From Smallanthus sonchifolius (taxonomy: Eukaryota; Streptophyta; Magnoliopsida; Asterales; Asteraceae), in assembly GCA_023525975.1 (NCBI GenBank), contig CM042023.1:1178001-1242000 (forward strand): a stretch of 64,000 nucleotides of DNA, written 5' to 3'. A program made the position numbers and the translations under genes. Shown here piece by piece: positions 35,224 through 45,544 of the stretch (the first letter of the stretch is position 1; every line of letters begins with the position of its first letter). The notes under the pieces were generated by a model. That model worked only from the letters and a program-made list of their open reading frames with translations, made no database searches and was not told the origin of the DNA.

Positions 35224-37269
35224 TTGTGGAGTTTTGATAAAAAACAAATCATTTTTTCTAGAGATGTAAAGTTTTATGAATCTGTATTTCCTTTCAAAGA
35301 AAATAAAATGTTGGGTCAGTCTGATGTTGGTTTTGATGTGTCTTTAAACCATTTAAATTTTTTTGACTTGTTTGAAAAAATTGAGACTTCAACTTCCAAA
35401 GATAGGAAAAATCCCGATGATGAGGAGAGGGTATTAACTGACACCACACATGGGTTTCAGCAGCCAAGTAATAGTGCTGAATCTGTTGATAAAATTGACA
35501 GTTCTGCTACTGAACTTGGTGGGGCTGGGGATGTTAGTGGTGAAAATGAAGAGACCAAGTCTCCTGAGGGTTCAAGTTTTCAAAACAGTGTGCCTACACA
35601 AGTTAGGAGATCTACTAGAAATACAGTTTTTCCTAGAAAGTTAGAGGATTATGTAGTAAGTGGGAAAGTTAAATATGAGATAGAAAAAGTTGTTAATTAC
35701 TCAAATCTATCTGTTGAAAATATGTGTTTTGTTTCTGTATTAAATAAAAGTGTTGAACCCAGAAATTATAATGAAGCTATAACTGATACGAATTGGGTTA
35801 AAGCTATGAATGATGAGATGGAAGCACTTCACAGAAATAACACTTGGGAATTAGTTGATTTACCTATCGGTAGGAAACCAATAGGATGTAAATGGGTGTT
35901 TAAAATCAAGTATAAATCCACAGGAGAAATCGAGCGGTATAAAGCGAGACTTGTAGCAAAAGGTTATAGTCAGCGTGAAGGAATTGACTTTGATGAAACC
36001 TTTTCTCCTGTAGTTAAAATGGTTACTGTCAGAACTGTTCTTAGTCTTGCTGTTAATAATAGTTGGCCATTATATCAACTTGACATTAATAATGCTTTTT
36101 TATATGGAGAATTGAATGAGGATGTCTATATGTCTCTACATGAAGGGTATTATTCAAAAGGTGAAACTAAAGTGTGCAAATTAGTCAAATCTTTGTATGG
36201 TTTGAAACAAGCACCTAGAATGTGGAATGAAAAATTGGTTAGTGTGCTTCTTGAGTTAGGTTTTGAACAAAGCAAGTGTGATCATTCAATGTTTGTTAAA
36301 TTTGATAAACAAGTGTTTATTGTGTTACTTGTATATGTGGATGATATTATTATTACTGGAAGCTGTGTAACAGAAATTAAAAAAATTAAAACTTTGCTTC
36401 AATCCAAATTTTTGATTAAAGACTTAGGTTTATTGAAGTATTTTCTTGGCATAGAAGTGATTAAATCTGAAAAAGGTCTTTGTCTGTCCCAAAGAAAATA
36501 TTGTATGGATTTGCTTGCTGAATATGGTCTGTTAGGATGCAAACCTGTTAATATGCCTATAGAACAGAATTATGTAGTTATGAATTTGTGTAACAATGAT
36601 TCTTCTTATTTGTCCAATGTTACAAGCTATCAAAAGTTAGTGGGAAAATTGATATATCTGTCTCACACGAGGCCGGATATTTCATATTCTGTTCATTTCT
36701 TAAGTCAACATATGCATAAGCCTAAAACTTCACATTTTAATATTGCTTTGAGGTTGCTTCGATATTTGAAAAAATCCCCAGGAAAAGGGGTTTTGTTTAC
36801 TAAAGGGGAATCTTTATCTTTAAAAGCTTATGCTGATTCTGACTGGGCTAAATGTCTTAACTCAAGGAGGTCTATTACAGGGTTTTGTGTGTTTTTAGGA
36901 GAGTCTTTAATATCCTGGAGAAGTAAAAAACAGTCAACGGTGTCGAGGTCTACAGCTGAAGCTGAATATCGTGCTATGTGTGCTGCTACGTGTGAATTGA
37001 CTTGGCTTGTTAATCTATTAAGAGAGTTACATGTCAATATTACTTTGCCTATACAGTTATTTTGTGATAATACTGCAGCTATATCCATTGCTGCAAACCC
37101 TGTATTTCATGATAGAACAAAGCATTTTGAAATTGACCTATTTTTCTTAAGAGAAAAAATTGCTAATGGGTTTATTAAGATGGTTTCAGCTGTGTCCAAA
37201 GATCAGTTGGCAGATATTTTCACGAAAGGATTATTAGTAGGACAACATGAAAGATGTGTAAGCTGTTGA
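35224..37269 (+). CDS. Copia reverse transcriptase and RNase H, after a +1 frameshift
   Basis: 681 codons without internal stops. Begins with the integrase C-terminal tail (WSFDKKQIIFSRDVKFYE), then a variable linker. RT: NNTWELVDLP and GCKWVFKIKYKSTGEIERYK (about residues 205-245), LDINNAFLYGEL, KSLYGLKQAPRMW and the YVDDIIITG catalytic box (about 370-378). RNase H: AYADSDWAKC, RSITGFCVFLG, STAEAEYRAM, TKHFEIDLFFLREKI. Ends close to the polypurine tract, as in copia elements without an envelope. Translation from 35224 is not the natural start; this is the downstream part of the polyprotein. Confidence 0.93.
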   Translation: MWSFDKKQIIFSRDVKFYESVFPFKENKMLGQSDVGFDVSLNHLNFFDLFEKIETSTSKDRKNPDDEERVLTDTTHGFQQPSNSAESVDKIDSSATELGGAGDVSGENEETKSPEGSSFQNSVPTQVRRSTRNTVFPRKLEDYVVSGKVKYEIEKVVNYSNLSVENMCFVSVLNKSVEPRNYNEAITDTNWVKAMNDEMEALHRNNTWELVDLPIGRKPIGCKWVFKIKYKSTGEIERYKARLVAKGYSQREGIDFDETFSPVVKMVTVRTVLSLAVNNSWPLYQLDINNAFLYGELNEDVYMSLHEGYYSKGETKVCKLVKSLYGLKQAPRMWNEKLVSVLLELGFEQSKCDHSMFVKFDKQVFIVLLVYVDDIIITGSCVTEIKKIKTLLQSKFLIKDLGLLKYFLGIEVIKSEKGLCLSQRKYCMDLLAEYGLLGCKPVNMPIEQNYVVMNLCNNDSSYLSNVTSYQKLVGKLIYLSHTRPDISYSVHFLSQHMHKPKTSHFNIALRLLRYLKKSPGKGVLFTKGESLSLKAYADSDWAKCLNSRRSITGFCVFLGESLISWRSKKQSTVSRSTAEAEYRAMCAATCELTWLVNLLRELHVNITLPIQLFCDNTAAISIAANPVFHDRTKHFEIDLFFLREKIANGFIKMVSAVSKDQLADIFTKGLLVGQHERCVSC

Positions 37270-37293
37270 ATATGTTTGATGTTTTTGCCAATC

Positions 37294-37307
37294 GAATTGA
37301 GGGGGGC
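37294..37307 (+). promoter_or_regulatory. Polypurine tract of the copia element
   Basis: Aattgaggggggc lies directly before the 3' LTR start TGTTGAAAAGG; the purine run primes plus-strand synthesis. Confidence 0.85.
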
Positions 37308-37764
37308 TGTTGAAAAGGTATAATGGTATAATGCTTTATATTTTTTTATTCAATTCATTGGTACAAAACTTTATCTAATAATTGTGTTCATGTTTAATGG
37401 TTGAGCTTGGGCTGGAGATGGGCTAAGTTGGTTCTTTTCTGGACTGCATGTTGCTGGGCCAAAGGGAAGCTACTGGGCTGGATGCTATAAAAGAATAGTC
37501 ATTACAGAAAAATAAGTTTTAGTCAAGTTTTCCTCTCGCTCATTTTTTCTCTCTCGAGAGTTCTTCCTGCTAGGTTTTAGGGTTTCTTATCTAAGTGAAA
37601 TCTGTTCTTGTATAGCAGTGTATTGTTTGAATAGCTCATTGATTTGATGAGCATTCCTCTGTTCTTGTTAGTTGTATAGACATTCTTGTTGGTTTGGTTC
37701 AATTGAATATCTTCTTCTACAAAGTGTTCTTGTGATAAAAAGAACCTGTCCATGATTTTTGACA
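37308..37764 (+). repeat. 3' LTR of the copia element
   Basis: 457 bp, same ends as the 5' LTR and three apparent differences from it. Followed by the target copy aacac, after which the FLA reading frame resumes. Confidence 0.95.
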
Positions 37765-38007
37765 AACACGTATGTGAGTGGATTTAGAATATGTGTTACT
37801 AGATCCGGTGCTATGTTGATGGTGAATGAAGTTCCGGTGGCTTTTCCGGACATGTATTACAGTGATTGGCTTGTGATTCATGGTATTCCTGAGGCTCTTT
37901 CTCTTCCGGAACCAGCAGAAGAGGTAGATGATTCTGATACTGTTCCTTCCGGTATTGCTGCCAAGGAGCTGACTGTTCCTGCTGCTTCAACTCGCATTGA
38001 ATTTTAG

Positions 38008-38323
38008 CTGATGGAGATCCTGCAACCGATCTGTAGCTATGCCTCACGGTTAGATCATTTCCATGTTAATCTTCATTTTTTTTTTCTGAACTGGAATTTT
38101 GTTGAGTAAATTGATTCAGAGAAAATTCATAGATTCCAAATGAAGATAGAAATTCATATGCATTGATCTGCAATAAGACCCATAATCATTTTATGATTTG
38201 TTTCCTTTGGAGTTTAACCGCTAGATTTTGATAGCTTTAAGGACTTGATTGTTGTTACTCTTAATCTTTTAACAATGCGTTTTAGAAACGGGTGTCAATC
38301 TTGTCGGTTAAAATTGATGAACT
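38008..38323. other. 3' flank of the FLA pseudogene
   Basis: AT-rich sequence, probably the former 3' untranslated region. Nothing else was recognised. Confidence 0.4.
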
Positions 38324-38339
38324 TATATGAAACATAACT

Positions 38340-38559
38340 ACCGTTGGCCATTTTGGTGCAATGGTAGCCCCAAGACTTCCCATAGTAGAGTTCTTGGATT
38401 CGAATCCGGGTCACAGCAAAAAAAGGGTATGTGGCCAGGTCAGGTGGTTTACCCAGTTGGGGGGTTCCTCCTGGGATGGGCTGCCCTGGATGTTCTAGGT
38501 GTTAACTCGGGGAAACTCAATTATCCTAAATTATCTAGGTGTTGTTGTTCAAAAAAAAA
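38340..38559 (+). mobile_element. tRNA-derived SINE, copy 2 of the 5658 family
   Basis: Starts accgttggccattttggtgc, with B box GATTCGAATCC and the same tail gttctaggtgtt...ttcaaaaaaaaa as the copy at 5658. Flanks tatatgaaacataact (38324-38339 and 38560-38575) are a perfect 16-bp duplication. Confidence 0.92.
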
Positions 38560-38575
38560 TATATGAAACATAACT

Positions 38576-38965
38576 CGAGCACACTACAACTTGTGTAACC
38601 CAGAATCTGAATGGCTCCAACGAGTTGGTTGTAAACAGGTTGTAGTCAGGCTGTAAATGGGTTCATGACTGAACTTATACATTGTTTATTTTTTAAATTC
38701 TAATTTAAAAAGGTTGACGGGTTAAACTATTTAATTTTAGAATATATAACTTGAACACAAATAGTTTAATTAAACAGGTTAACAAGGTGAACCCGAACGC
38801 AACATGCTTACTAAACCGGTTAAATAGAATAACCCTAAACCTAATTATTTTTATGTGATGTTTCTATTTGTGTCAAAAATCTATCACCATGGATTAAAGC
38901 ATATCGCTGTGTAAGCTTTATATTCTTGGCTTTCATCATTAGACCTTTTGATTGTTTCATCATAT

Positions 38966-39014
<49 letters not shown>

Positions 39015-39257
39015 GAACGGTCTCATTACACCTACTCCTATATCTACATTATTTGTTTAGTGCGGGACTCTCTTAATTAGTTACACACTTATACCCACTT
39101 ACATTTCCTAATAAACTCCATGGGGTCACAATTGGGTTGGATAATTTGTTAAAGTACGGATTGAAATGTTCATTATTATGATATGGATCAAGCGAGTCGG
39201 GTTAAAGCTTAGTTGGATTGGGCCACTTCTTTTAATCACTTTCTTTGTATTATAAGA
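38576..39257. other. Intergenic with ATT microsatellite
   Basis: A (ATT)n tract at about 38966-39014 is the only clear feature. No gene was found. Confidence 0.5.
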
Positions 39258-39688
39258 CTAGCTTAGATCCCGTGTACTACACACGAGGTGAAAAAGATAA
39301 ATATATAAAATTCTTAAATCTTTATATGTATATTTTACATGTGTAAAAATGTATCATATACTAAGGATATAAAACAAAATTCAATATATGTAAAAATTAA
39401 TATATAATTTGGTTTCGAAAATACGTTAATTACTATTTAATGTAATTTGATTTTCATTTATTATTTGATTGAAAATAAAAGTTACATAATTAGATTTCAA
39501 AATTTCTTATAATAAGGATAATTTAAAATAAATGTGTTTTATTAGTATAATTAATATTTTCTTTAAAAATATATAATTATTAAAAAATAGAGGTGCATTT
39601 AATAAGAGAGAGAGAAGGGGAAAAATGACGAGAATGAATATGGAGGCGACACGTGATATGAAAAAACCTTTATATAATATAGTATAGA
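39258..39688 (-). mobile_element. Non-autonomous Helitron, sister of 17752-18186
   Basis: On the minus strand it starts A|TCTATACTATATTATATAAAGG at 39688. Near the other end it has the hairpin CGTGT-GTAGT-ACACG and ends CTAG (39258-39261) followed by T. It is 431 bp. A long internal block from the cacgtgtcg region through ttaattaatag-type AT sequence is shared with the plus-strand copy at 17752. Confidence 0.85.
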
Positions 39689-40150
39689 TTTCATATTTAT
39701 AAACTTAATTAGTTAAATAAGTTACTAGGATTAGATTTATATATAAACTAAAATAAAGTGTATTATAAAAATAGTTCAAATGATGTATATATGGTTATAT
39801 AAAAATAGTTCAAATGATGTATATATGGTTATAGATTTGACTCAATCTGAAATTACAAAGATTAACATTGATTTTGAAACTTTTCACACCTAATAGACAA
39901 ATATATCCAGTGAAATCCTACTCATACAGTAGGGTCTGGGGAGAATGAGATGATGGTAGCCTAACCTCTATGCCAAAGGAAAAAAAGACTGCTCCTAGAT
40001 AGATCCCCGACTCAGAAAAACATACCTTTTTTGAAACAAGGTGCAATCGGCGGAGCGTAGGCTATGTAATCTAAAATAGATAGTCATTTAAGAAGTTTAT
40101 TACGATTGACTATGTAATCTTTTTAAAATTTACACGTTTATTTATTTTTA
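39689..40150. other. Intergenic, no gene recognised
   Basis: Holds a short direct duplication: gttcaaatgatgtatatatg occurs twice (about 39775 and 39809). Confidence 0.45.
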
Positions 40151-40472
40151 GAGTAAATTACATTTTTCGTCCTTTAAGTATATAACAAAATTCATTTTTC
40201 GTCCTTAGACTAAGAAAATAACATAAATCATCTTTTATGTTCATATTTTTTAACAGTTTTCATCCTTTCTTTTTAAGAAAATAACAAAAATCATCCTCTA
40301 TATTCATATTTTGTAATAATTTTCATCCTTTCAAATATAGAAGAAAATTAGAGCAAAGGATGAAAACCGTTACAAAATATGAACATAAAGGATGATTTAT
40401 GTTATTTCTTTAGTTTAAGGACGAAAAGTGAAATTTACTATATACCTAAAGGACGAAAAATATAATTTACTC
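40151..40472. mobile_element. Long-TIR MITE with perfect 9-bp TSD (Mutator-like)
   Basis: Starts GAGTAAATTACATTTTTCGT and ends with the complement of a close variant. The two arms of roughly 140 bp each make nearly the whole 322-bp element a hairpin. The flanks are ttattttta on both sides (40142-40150 and 40473-40481). It shares the GAGTAAA start with the elements at 10367, 52906 and 61706. Confidence 0.88.
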
Positions 40473-40481
40473 TTATTTTTA

Positions 40482-41954
40482 TTATTAGTATTATAATTTA
40501 ATCCTTATTAGATTAAATACTTTTATAATATAATCATTAAATTTATAATTATGCAGAACTTCCTTAACGGTCAACCACTGCATGGACCACTGCATGGACC
40601 ATCGATGTTACGTTTAGGCAAACTTATGGACTATTAATGTACTTTTTCAAACTTGAGGACCATTCGTACAATTTGTGCAAATCAAAAGGCCCATCCGTAT
40701 AATTAACTTTAAAATTTTATATTCAAAAATCTGTTTTCTTGAATTTATTATGATATTCTTCCAACCAAACACCGACATCGTAATAATAATTTTTTTTAAA
40801 ACAATTTCTTCTTCCTTTTAAAATTACTAAATAGATTTAATGGACAACGTGGGTGAATAGTACCCATACCATTCATTTTGTGCCACATGACAATCTGATA
40901 CTTGTTGCCTTTTTTTTATTTCTCAAATGAAATTTCTGGTTATATATAAATTGTTGCAGATGACTAACAAAGATGCCCACTTGCTTGGTGGTTTGTCCAT
41001 GTATCTCCATTTCCATCAACGCAAATTCGAAAATTTCTCCTTTCCATTTGTAATGTTTTTTTTTCGCTCTTTTTTTTTTCTTTTTTTAGTTAATTAAATA
41101 TTTTCGCTTTTTCAATAGGTATTTAGAAGGGTTTTTAAAGATGGAGAAGTTTAATTCAATGTGAGAGGTTTATGGACAAATTCGTTCTCATGAAATATTG
41201 ACAGACACGTATGGTATTTTAATCAATGCGTGAAAGGATATCAACAACGATTTAGTGTTTTTTTAGGTTTTTTTTAGTTCTTTTTTTATTACTTAGCTAC
41301 ATTTTTTTACTATATTTTTTCTTTTATTTTTATGATTATTTTAGTAAGTTTACTTATTTATAATATTAAAAAATTAATTTTTTAAATGTTAAATCTTAAT
41401 TCTTTTTATTTCTTTGATTATTTAAGTAAGTTTATTTACTTATAATATTAAATATAATTTTTTAAATGTTAAATCTTAATTCTTTTTTTATGTTTTCTTT
41501 CGTATTTTTTTAACATATGTATTTTAATGGTTTTTGGATACACCTTCTCGACGTGTTTTTTTCTACGTTTCGATCCGATGTTTAAATTTTAATACCTCCA
41601 CCGCAGGACCCGCGGAAACGCGCGAGTGGAGTTAACTTTCTAATTATCCATTTAAAAAGCGAAACCCGTTACAAAACTCAAACTCAATTGGAATTAATGC
41701 CGAAATATTAACTCGATTCACTTATATATTCATTATCCAATATCTTTTTTTTCATATTTTTATTCTTGTAATAGGATTTTAAATGGGTTTTGAAAGATGG
41801 AGAGGCTTAATCCAATGTGGGAGGGTTTTAATTTTAACTTTTTTGTCTTTATTTATTTCTTTTTTGTTGTGACAACCCTTAATTTTTAAGGTATAGCTTT
41901 ATATTTTCTACAAAACCAATCCGTAATACGAGAGAAGGTTTAGCGAGAAAAAAA
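40482..41954. other. AT-rich region, no gene; degenerate Helitron 3' end at about 41606-41643
   Basis: The sequence acccgcggaaacgcgcgag then ctaat (41640-41644) resembles a Helitron hairpin and terminus with CTAA in place of CTAG. Two similar stretches around 41135-41170 and 41790-41825 (gatggagaagtttaattcaatg / gatggagaggcttaatccaatg), each followed by a T-rich run, suggest two related Helitron copies in tandem. Confidence 0.45.
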
Positions 41955-41985
41955 CCCGCCGCAACGCGCGGGCTGAATTTACTAG
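41955..41985 (+). mobile_element. Helitron 3' terminus, plus strand
   Basis: Hairpin CCCGCCGCAACGCGCGGG (41955-41972), then ctgaattta, then CTAG (41982-41985) followed by T. This is a textbook dicot Helitron end. Its 5' end lies upstream and was not fixed. Confidence 0.75.
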
Positions 41986-42519
41986 TTAAAGTTAAAATAA
42001 AAAAAAATCTGAGTTATCTGTTTTTCATTAAAAATATTCGGTTAAAAGTAATCGAGAAAAGTTTTCTAAAAGCTGAACTTTGTATGAAAATTTTTAAAAA
42101 GAACCCTATTCAATTTCTGTAAATAGACACAAAAGTTATAGTATATAAATGTACTTATTAATATTAGGTAAGGGAAAATGCTATCCATTAGATTATCTGT
42201 AATGCTTCACGCTCCTCACCCCCATGACTTCCCTCTTATTGGGCCACATCACCCACCTGCAGCTGCTCCCCCTTGTGCCTGTGACCACACTCACGCTCCC
42301 TTACAATTGGCGCGGTGTTCCACGCCCCTCACCCGCTCCACGTCAGCCTGGTCACGCCCCTCACGGAGGCATTACAGAATCACCTTCTCGGTAAATTGAT
42401 CTTTACAACCTAAACTTTATTTAAAAGATTGTTGAATCTAATTGGGCTTAAACGGGCTTGGGGTGTCTAGGAGCGGAACGAGAACTTTTTAGTTGAAAGG
42501 ATCATCATAATGTTTCATT
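41986..42519. other. Intergenic, no gene recognised
   Basis: A C-rich patch at 42205-42370 is open in some frames (cctcacccccatgac, cacgcccctcacgg) but is low-complexity and matches no family I know. Confidence 0.4.
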
Positions 42520-44032
42520 TTCTACTAATTACAACTTACGTACTTTAAGTATTAACCAAATTTCAGAATACATCTTTTAACTAAGTAAAATTACAGAAAA
42601 CGACATTTATGTTTAAAAAACCTTGCACGTCACGTCCTTTAGACTAACGGGCGTTAAATTTCACCGTTAAATCCAGTCATATGCAAGCATGGGCGAAGCT
42701 TAGTGACCCCTCCTGATTTTTCGCTCAGTAGTGCTAATTTATACGTATTCGACCGATTTTTTGCTCTGTAGTGTTAATTTAAATGTATTCGGCCGAAAAA
42801 TTTATAGTTCTGCCCCCCCCTGATAGGAAAATAAAATCCCGACCCCCTGCGTTTTTCTTCAAGCTGCGCCACTGTATGCAAGGCACATGAGGGCAAATGT
42901 GTCATTTCACCTATACAGGGACTAAATGTGTAATTAACTTAAGCCCTTAATTATAAAATGTGATCCTTAAATGGCTAAATGTGAAATTTGGCTAATACCC
43001 CCACCATAAGAACATTCGGTTTCCGCCATCTTCAACAACGTCCGGCTTCCGCCATCTTCAACACCCACCGGCTTCCGCCGATCCACCGTCATCATCACCA
43101 TCCACCGTCACCTTCTCTAATGCCTCCAACACCACCGTCTCCATCCAACCAAACCCGTTGTCTTCATCTTCTGCCCTAACACAATGGTTGCCGAACCCCA
43201 ATTTGGAATTACAGGTCATGCAGGTTTGGTCCCCTTCATCGGAATTGTAGGTCGTGTAGGTTGGTTTGGTCCCCTTCATCGGAATTGCAGACCGTGCAAG
43301 TTCTCGTCTCCACCCACTATTCGAAATTCAGATCTGAAAATTCAATAACATATCTAAGCTAGCTTCAATGGAAGACAGGGGTTGTGAGTTTTCCCGCTAG
43401 GAAGACGGGGGCTGTGAGTTTTCTAGCATGGTTGATTTATGAGAAGCATATACGAGTAAGTTATGGCTGGATTTGAAAATTAAAAGAGGTAGAATTTGAA
43501 TTTGCTCTTGAGGTGGTGTTGGGTGGCCGGAGGTGGTGGTGGCCGACGGGTTTCAGGTAGTGGTAAGGTGGCATCACTGCATTTTAACATTCAGCAATGG
43601 GATTTAATCAAGAGATAGAGAGGGGGTTATTTTAATTTTTTTAATTAAAATGGTAAATGGACAAAAACACCCTCACTGTGACTGGATTTAACAGTGAAAT
43701 TTAACGTCTGTTAGCCTAAATGACGTAAGTGCAAGGTTTTTTAAACATAAAGGACGTTTTCTGTAATTTCCTTAGTTAAATGACGTATTCTGAAATTTGG
43801 GTAATACATTATAGAACGTAATTTGTAATTCGCTCTAATTAAAATGGTAAATTGACGAAAATACCCTCACAATGATTGGATTTAACGGTGAAATTTAACG
43901 CCCGTAAGTCTAAAGGATGTAACGTGCAAGGTTTTTTAAACATAAATGGCGTTTTCTGTAATTTTCTTAGTTAAAGGATGTATTCTGAAATTTGGGTAAT
44001 ACTTAAAGGACGTAATTTTTAATTCGTTGTTA
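42520..44032. mobile_element. Long-TIR element with duplicated right arm and a nested hAT MITE
   Basis: The left arm (from about 42520: attacaacttacgtactttaag...) is the inverse of two right arms in direct tandem, about 43640-43840 and 43845-44032. Both right arms contain ggatttaacagtgaaattt-like sequence, gtgcaaggttttttaaacat and attctgaaatttgggtaat. The interior (42990-43330) has a GC-rich ccgccatcttcaacaacg block that looks gene-derived. The left arm is interrupted by a hAT MITE. No target duplication was identified. Confidence 0.7.
42688..42874. mobile_element. hAT MITE nested in the long-TIR element
   Basis: Termini CATGGGCGAAGCTT and AAGCTGCGCCACTG are inverted, flanked by tatgcaag at 42680-42687 and 42875-42882, a perfect 8-bp duplication. 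It is 187 bp and non-coding. Confidence 0.9.
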
Positions 44033-44059
44033 TAAATATATATAAATTAATAAGTAAAT

Positions 44060-44293
44060 AATAAATGAGCCAAGCCCGAGCTCGAAAAACTACTCACGAA
44101 TCGAGCCCGATGTTTAGAAATAGAGCTTGAATCGAGCCGAACTTGAGCTCGAGCTTGAAAAACTTCTCATGAGCCGAGCCCGAGCTTTACAAATAGAGCT
44201 CGAATCAAGCTAAGCTCGAGCTCTCAGTAAGTAAAACGAGTCGAGCCAGAGTCTAGTCAAGCTCGGGCTCGGCTCGGCTTGTTTACACCCCTA
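44060..44293. repeat. GAGCTCGAGC-rich dispersed repeat
   Basis: Repeated gagccgagcccgagctt, gagctcgaat and ctcgagc units end in ggcttgtttacacccct. This is a common plant hAT-MITE-like sequence, and a related inverse end is near 21970. Boundaries are approximate. Confidence 0.55.
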
Positions 44294-45544
44294 CACCTAT
44301 TGCTTGTTTCAAAGTTTGGATTTAAAATTAGACCGTTATACGTTGATTTAGAATTTTAAATGTCATACGTTTATTTTTTTGTTAATTTTTAAGAAACAAC
44401 AATTCTTTTACTTCATTTGTTTCTCTTCTAAAAATTTAATTAATGTTTATTAAACAATTTATTCAAGCATTCCTCAACCACTTTTCATTTTCGGTAACAC
44501 TCTCACCACTCATCGCCATTAAGGCATTAACCCTAATTTATTAGGATACATGGCTAGTTGGTTAGGAAACCATTAGTCCATTTTTGCTGGTATCCTACTC
44601 ACACATTTATTTAAAACGAAATAATGACACTTTCTTATTTACATACAAAATTAATTGCTGAATGGGTAAATTTTTAATCATTAATTCTTGTATTTTCTTT
44701 TTCCTTAATAATTAAACAAGATAATCCATTATTGAAATACTCATAGTACATATTCAATATCATGCCAACCTATGGAATCAATAAAACACATTTTTTACTG
44801 AGTAAATGACTTTTAAGAAGGTTAAAAGCAAACACTAGCGGTCAACAAAAGCTGGATTAAAACCTGAGACACTATTATAAGCATTTAAACGCTTACCACA
44901 ACGTCGCCCATTTTAAAGTTATCATCAATTTTTTTTTTCCTTTATGCATATTCGAACATATAGAAAAAAAAAATGATATTTGAATTCATGATATTTAATT
45001 TGAATGAATAAGTTTCTACTGCTTAAAAGCCCAATGTTTTTTTTTTCTTTTTTTTAAGACAGAAAAACAAAACTTAAATTTTATTTGTTATGATAAAGTT
45101 ACTAAACTACCCTTCAAAATCTCCCAAGAAAATACCAACTTTCTTTCTCAATTAATATAAACGGATAATGATAGACTTATTTTGTATTTATGACTTTTGA
45201 AATTATTTTAAGAAAAAGAAAAACATGAGCATGCAATGAAAAGTGGACTACACAATGGAAATGCACCCACTTATCTATTCAAGATAAATGATTAAATTAG
45301 TTTCGTTTTTTGAATTAAAAAATATTATAGCAAACCCACAACTCATACTCAAAAGATTTCAAGAGTTGGTATGGTTTTTGACAATCATTTTGTCATAAAA
45401 ATATCATAACTTTTGGGGACAACACCCACTTCCACATATCACAGCTGATCGTGCTTGTATATATATTTCTATATCTTTTTATATTTAACATAAATCGTAA
45501 GAAAATATTGTTATTGGCTAAAACTAAATCCTTATATTCGTTAA
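44294..45544. other. AT-rich region without recognised gene
   Basis: No coding signal, tRNA or paired termini were found. Confidence 0.5.

Larger units (their letters stand above)
31842..37764 (+). mobile_element. Ty1/copia retrotransposon, nearly complete, young
   Basis: The structure is complete: two 457-bp LTRs (31842-32298, 37308-37764), primer-binding site, gag-protease-integrase-RT-RNase H in copia order, polypurine tract, and a perfect 5-bp target duplication aacac (31837-31841, 37765-37769). By eye the LTRs differ at only three positions, about 0.7 percent. One difference is G/A and the other two are adjacent bases in a CTCTCGAGAGAG versus CTCTCTCGAGAG swap. The polyprotein has one nonsense codon and one single-base frameshift, so this copy could not make a full polyprotein. 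It lies inside an exon of the FLA pseudogene in the same orientation. Confidence 0.96.
31048..38007 (+). pseudogene. Fasciclin-like arabinogalactan protein (FLA20/21-like), broken by two nonsense codons and a copia insertion
   Basis: Coding blocks are 31048-31841 and 37770-38007, about 343 codons without the insertion. FLAs are secreted cell-surface adhesion proteins with FAS1 domains. Block 1 has a hydrophobic leader (FPVAVLLAILSF) and a FAS1-like part with ATIFTPPDSIF. A second FAS1 follows, with GYSVMASFLNLQ, LTLFVPVDEVM and a segment split by the insertion. Lesions: TAG at codon 5 (31060-31062), TAA at codon 84 (31297-31299) where the frame otherwise continues cleanly, and a 5.9-kb copia element after codon 264. 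Both stops are one C-to-T step from glutamine codons. The next in-frame ATG would lose the leader. The C-terminal tail ends acidic/polar with no clear GPI signal. Single exon, as expected for this subgroup (recollection). Confidence 0.82.

Noticed and set aside
36828..37088. Minus-strand open frame within the RNase H region
   Set aside because: It is antisense to conserved copia RNase H codons, so it is a shadow.
38966..39014. Poly-asparagine/isoleucine reading frame
   Set aside because: It is a direct translation of the ATT microsatellite.
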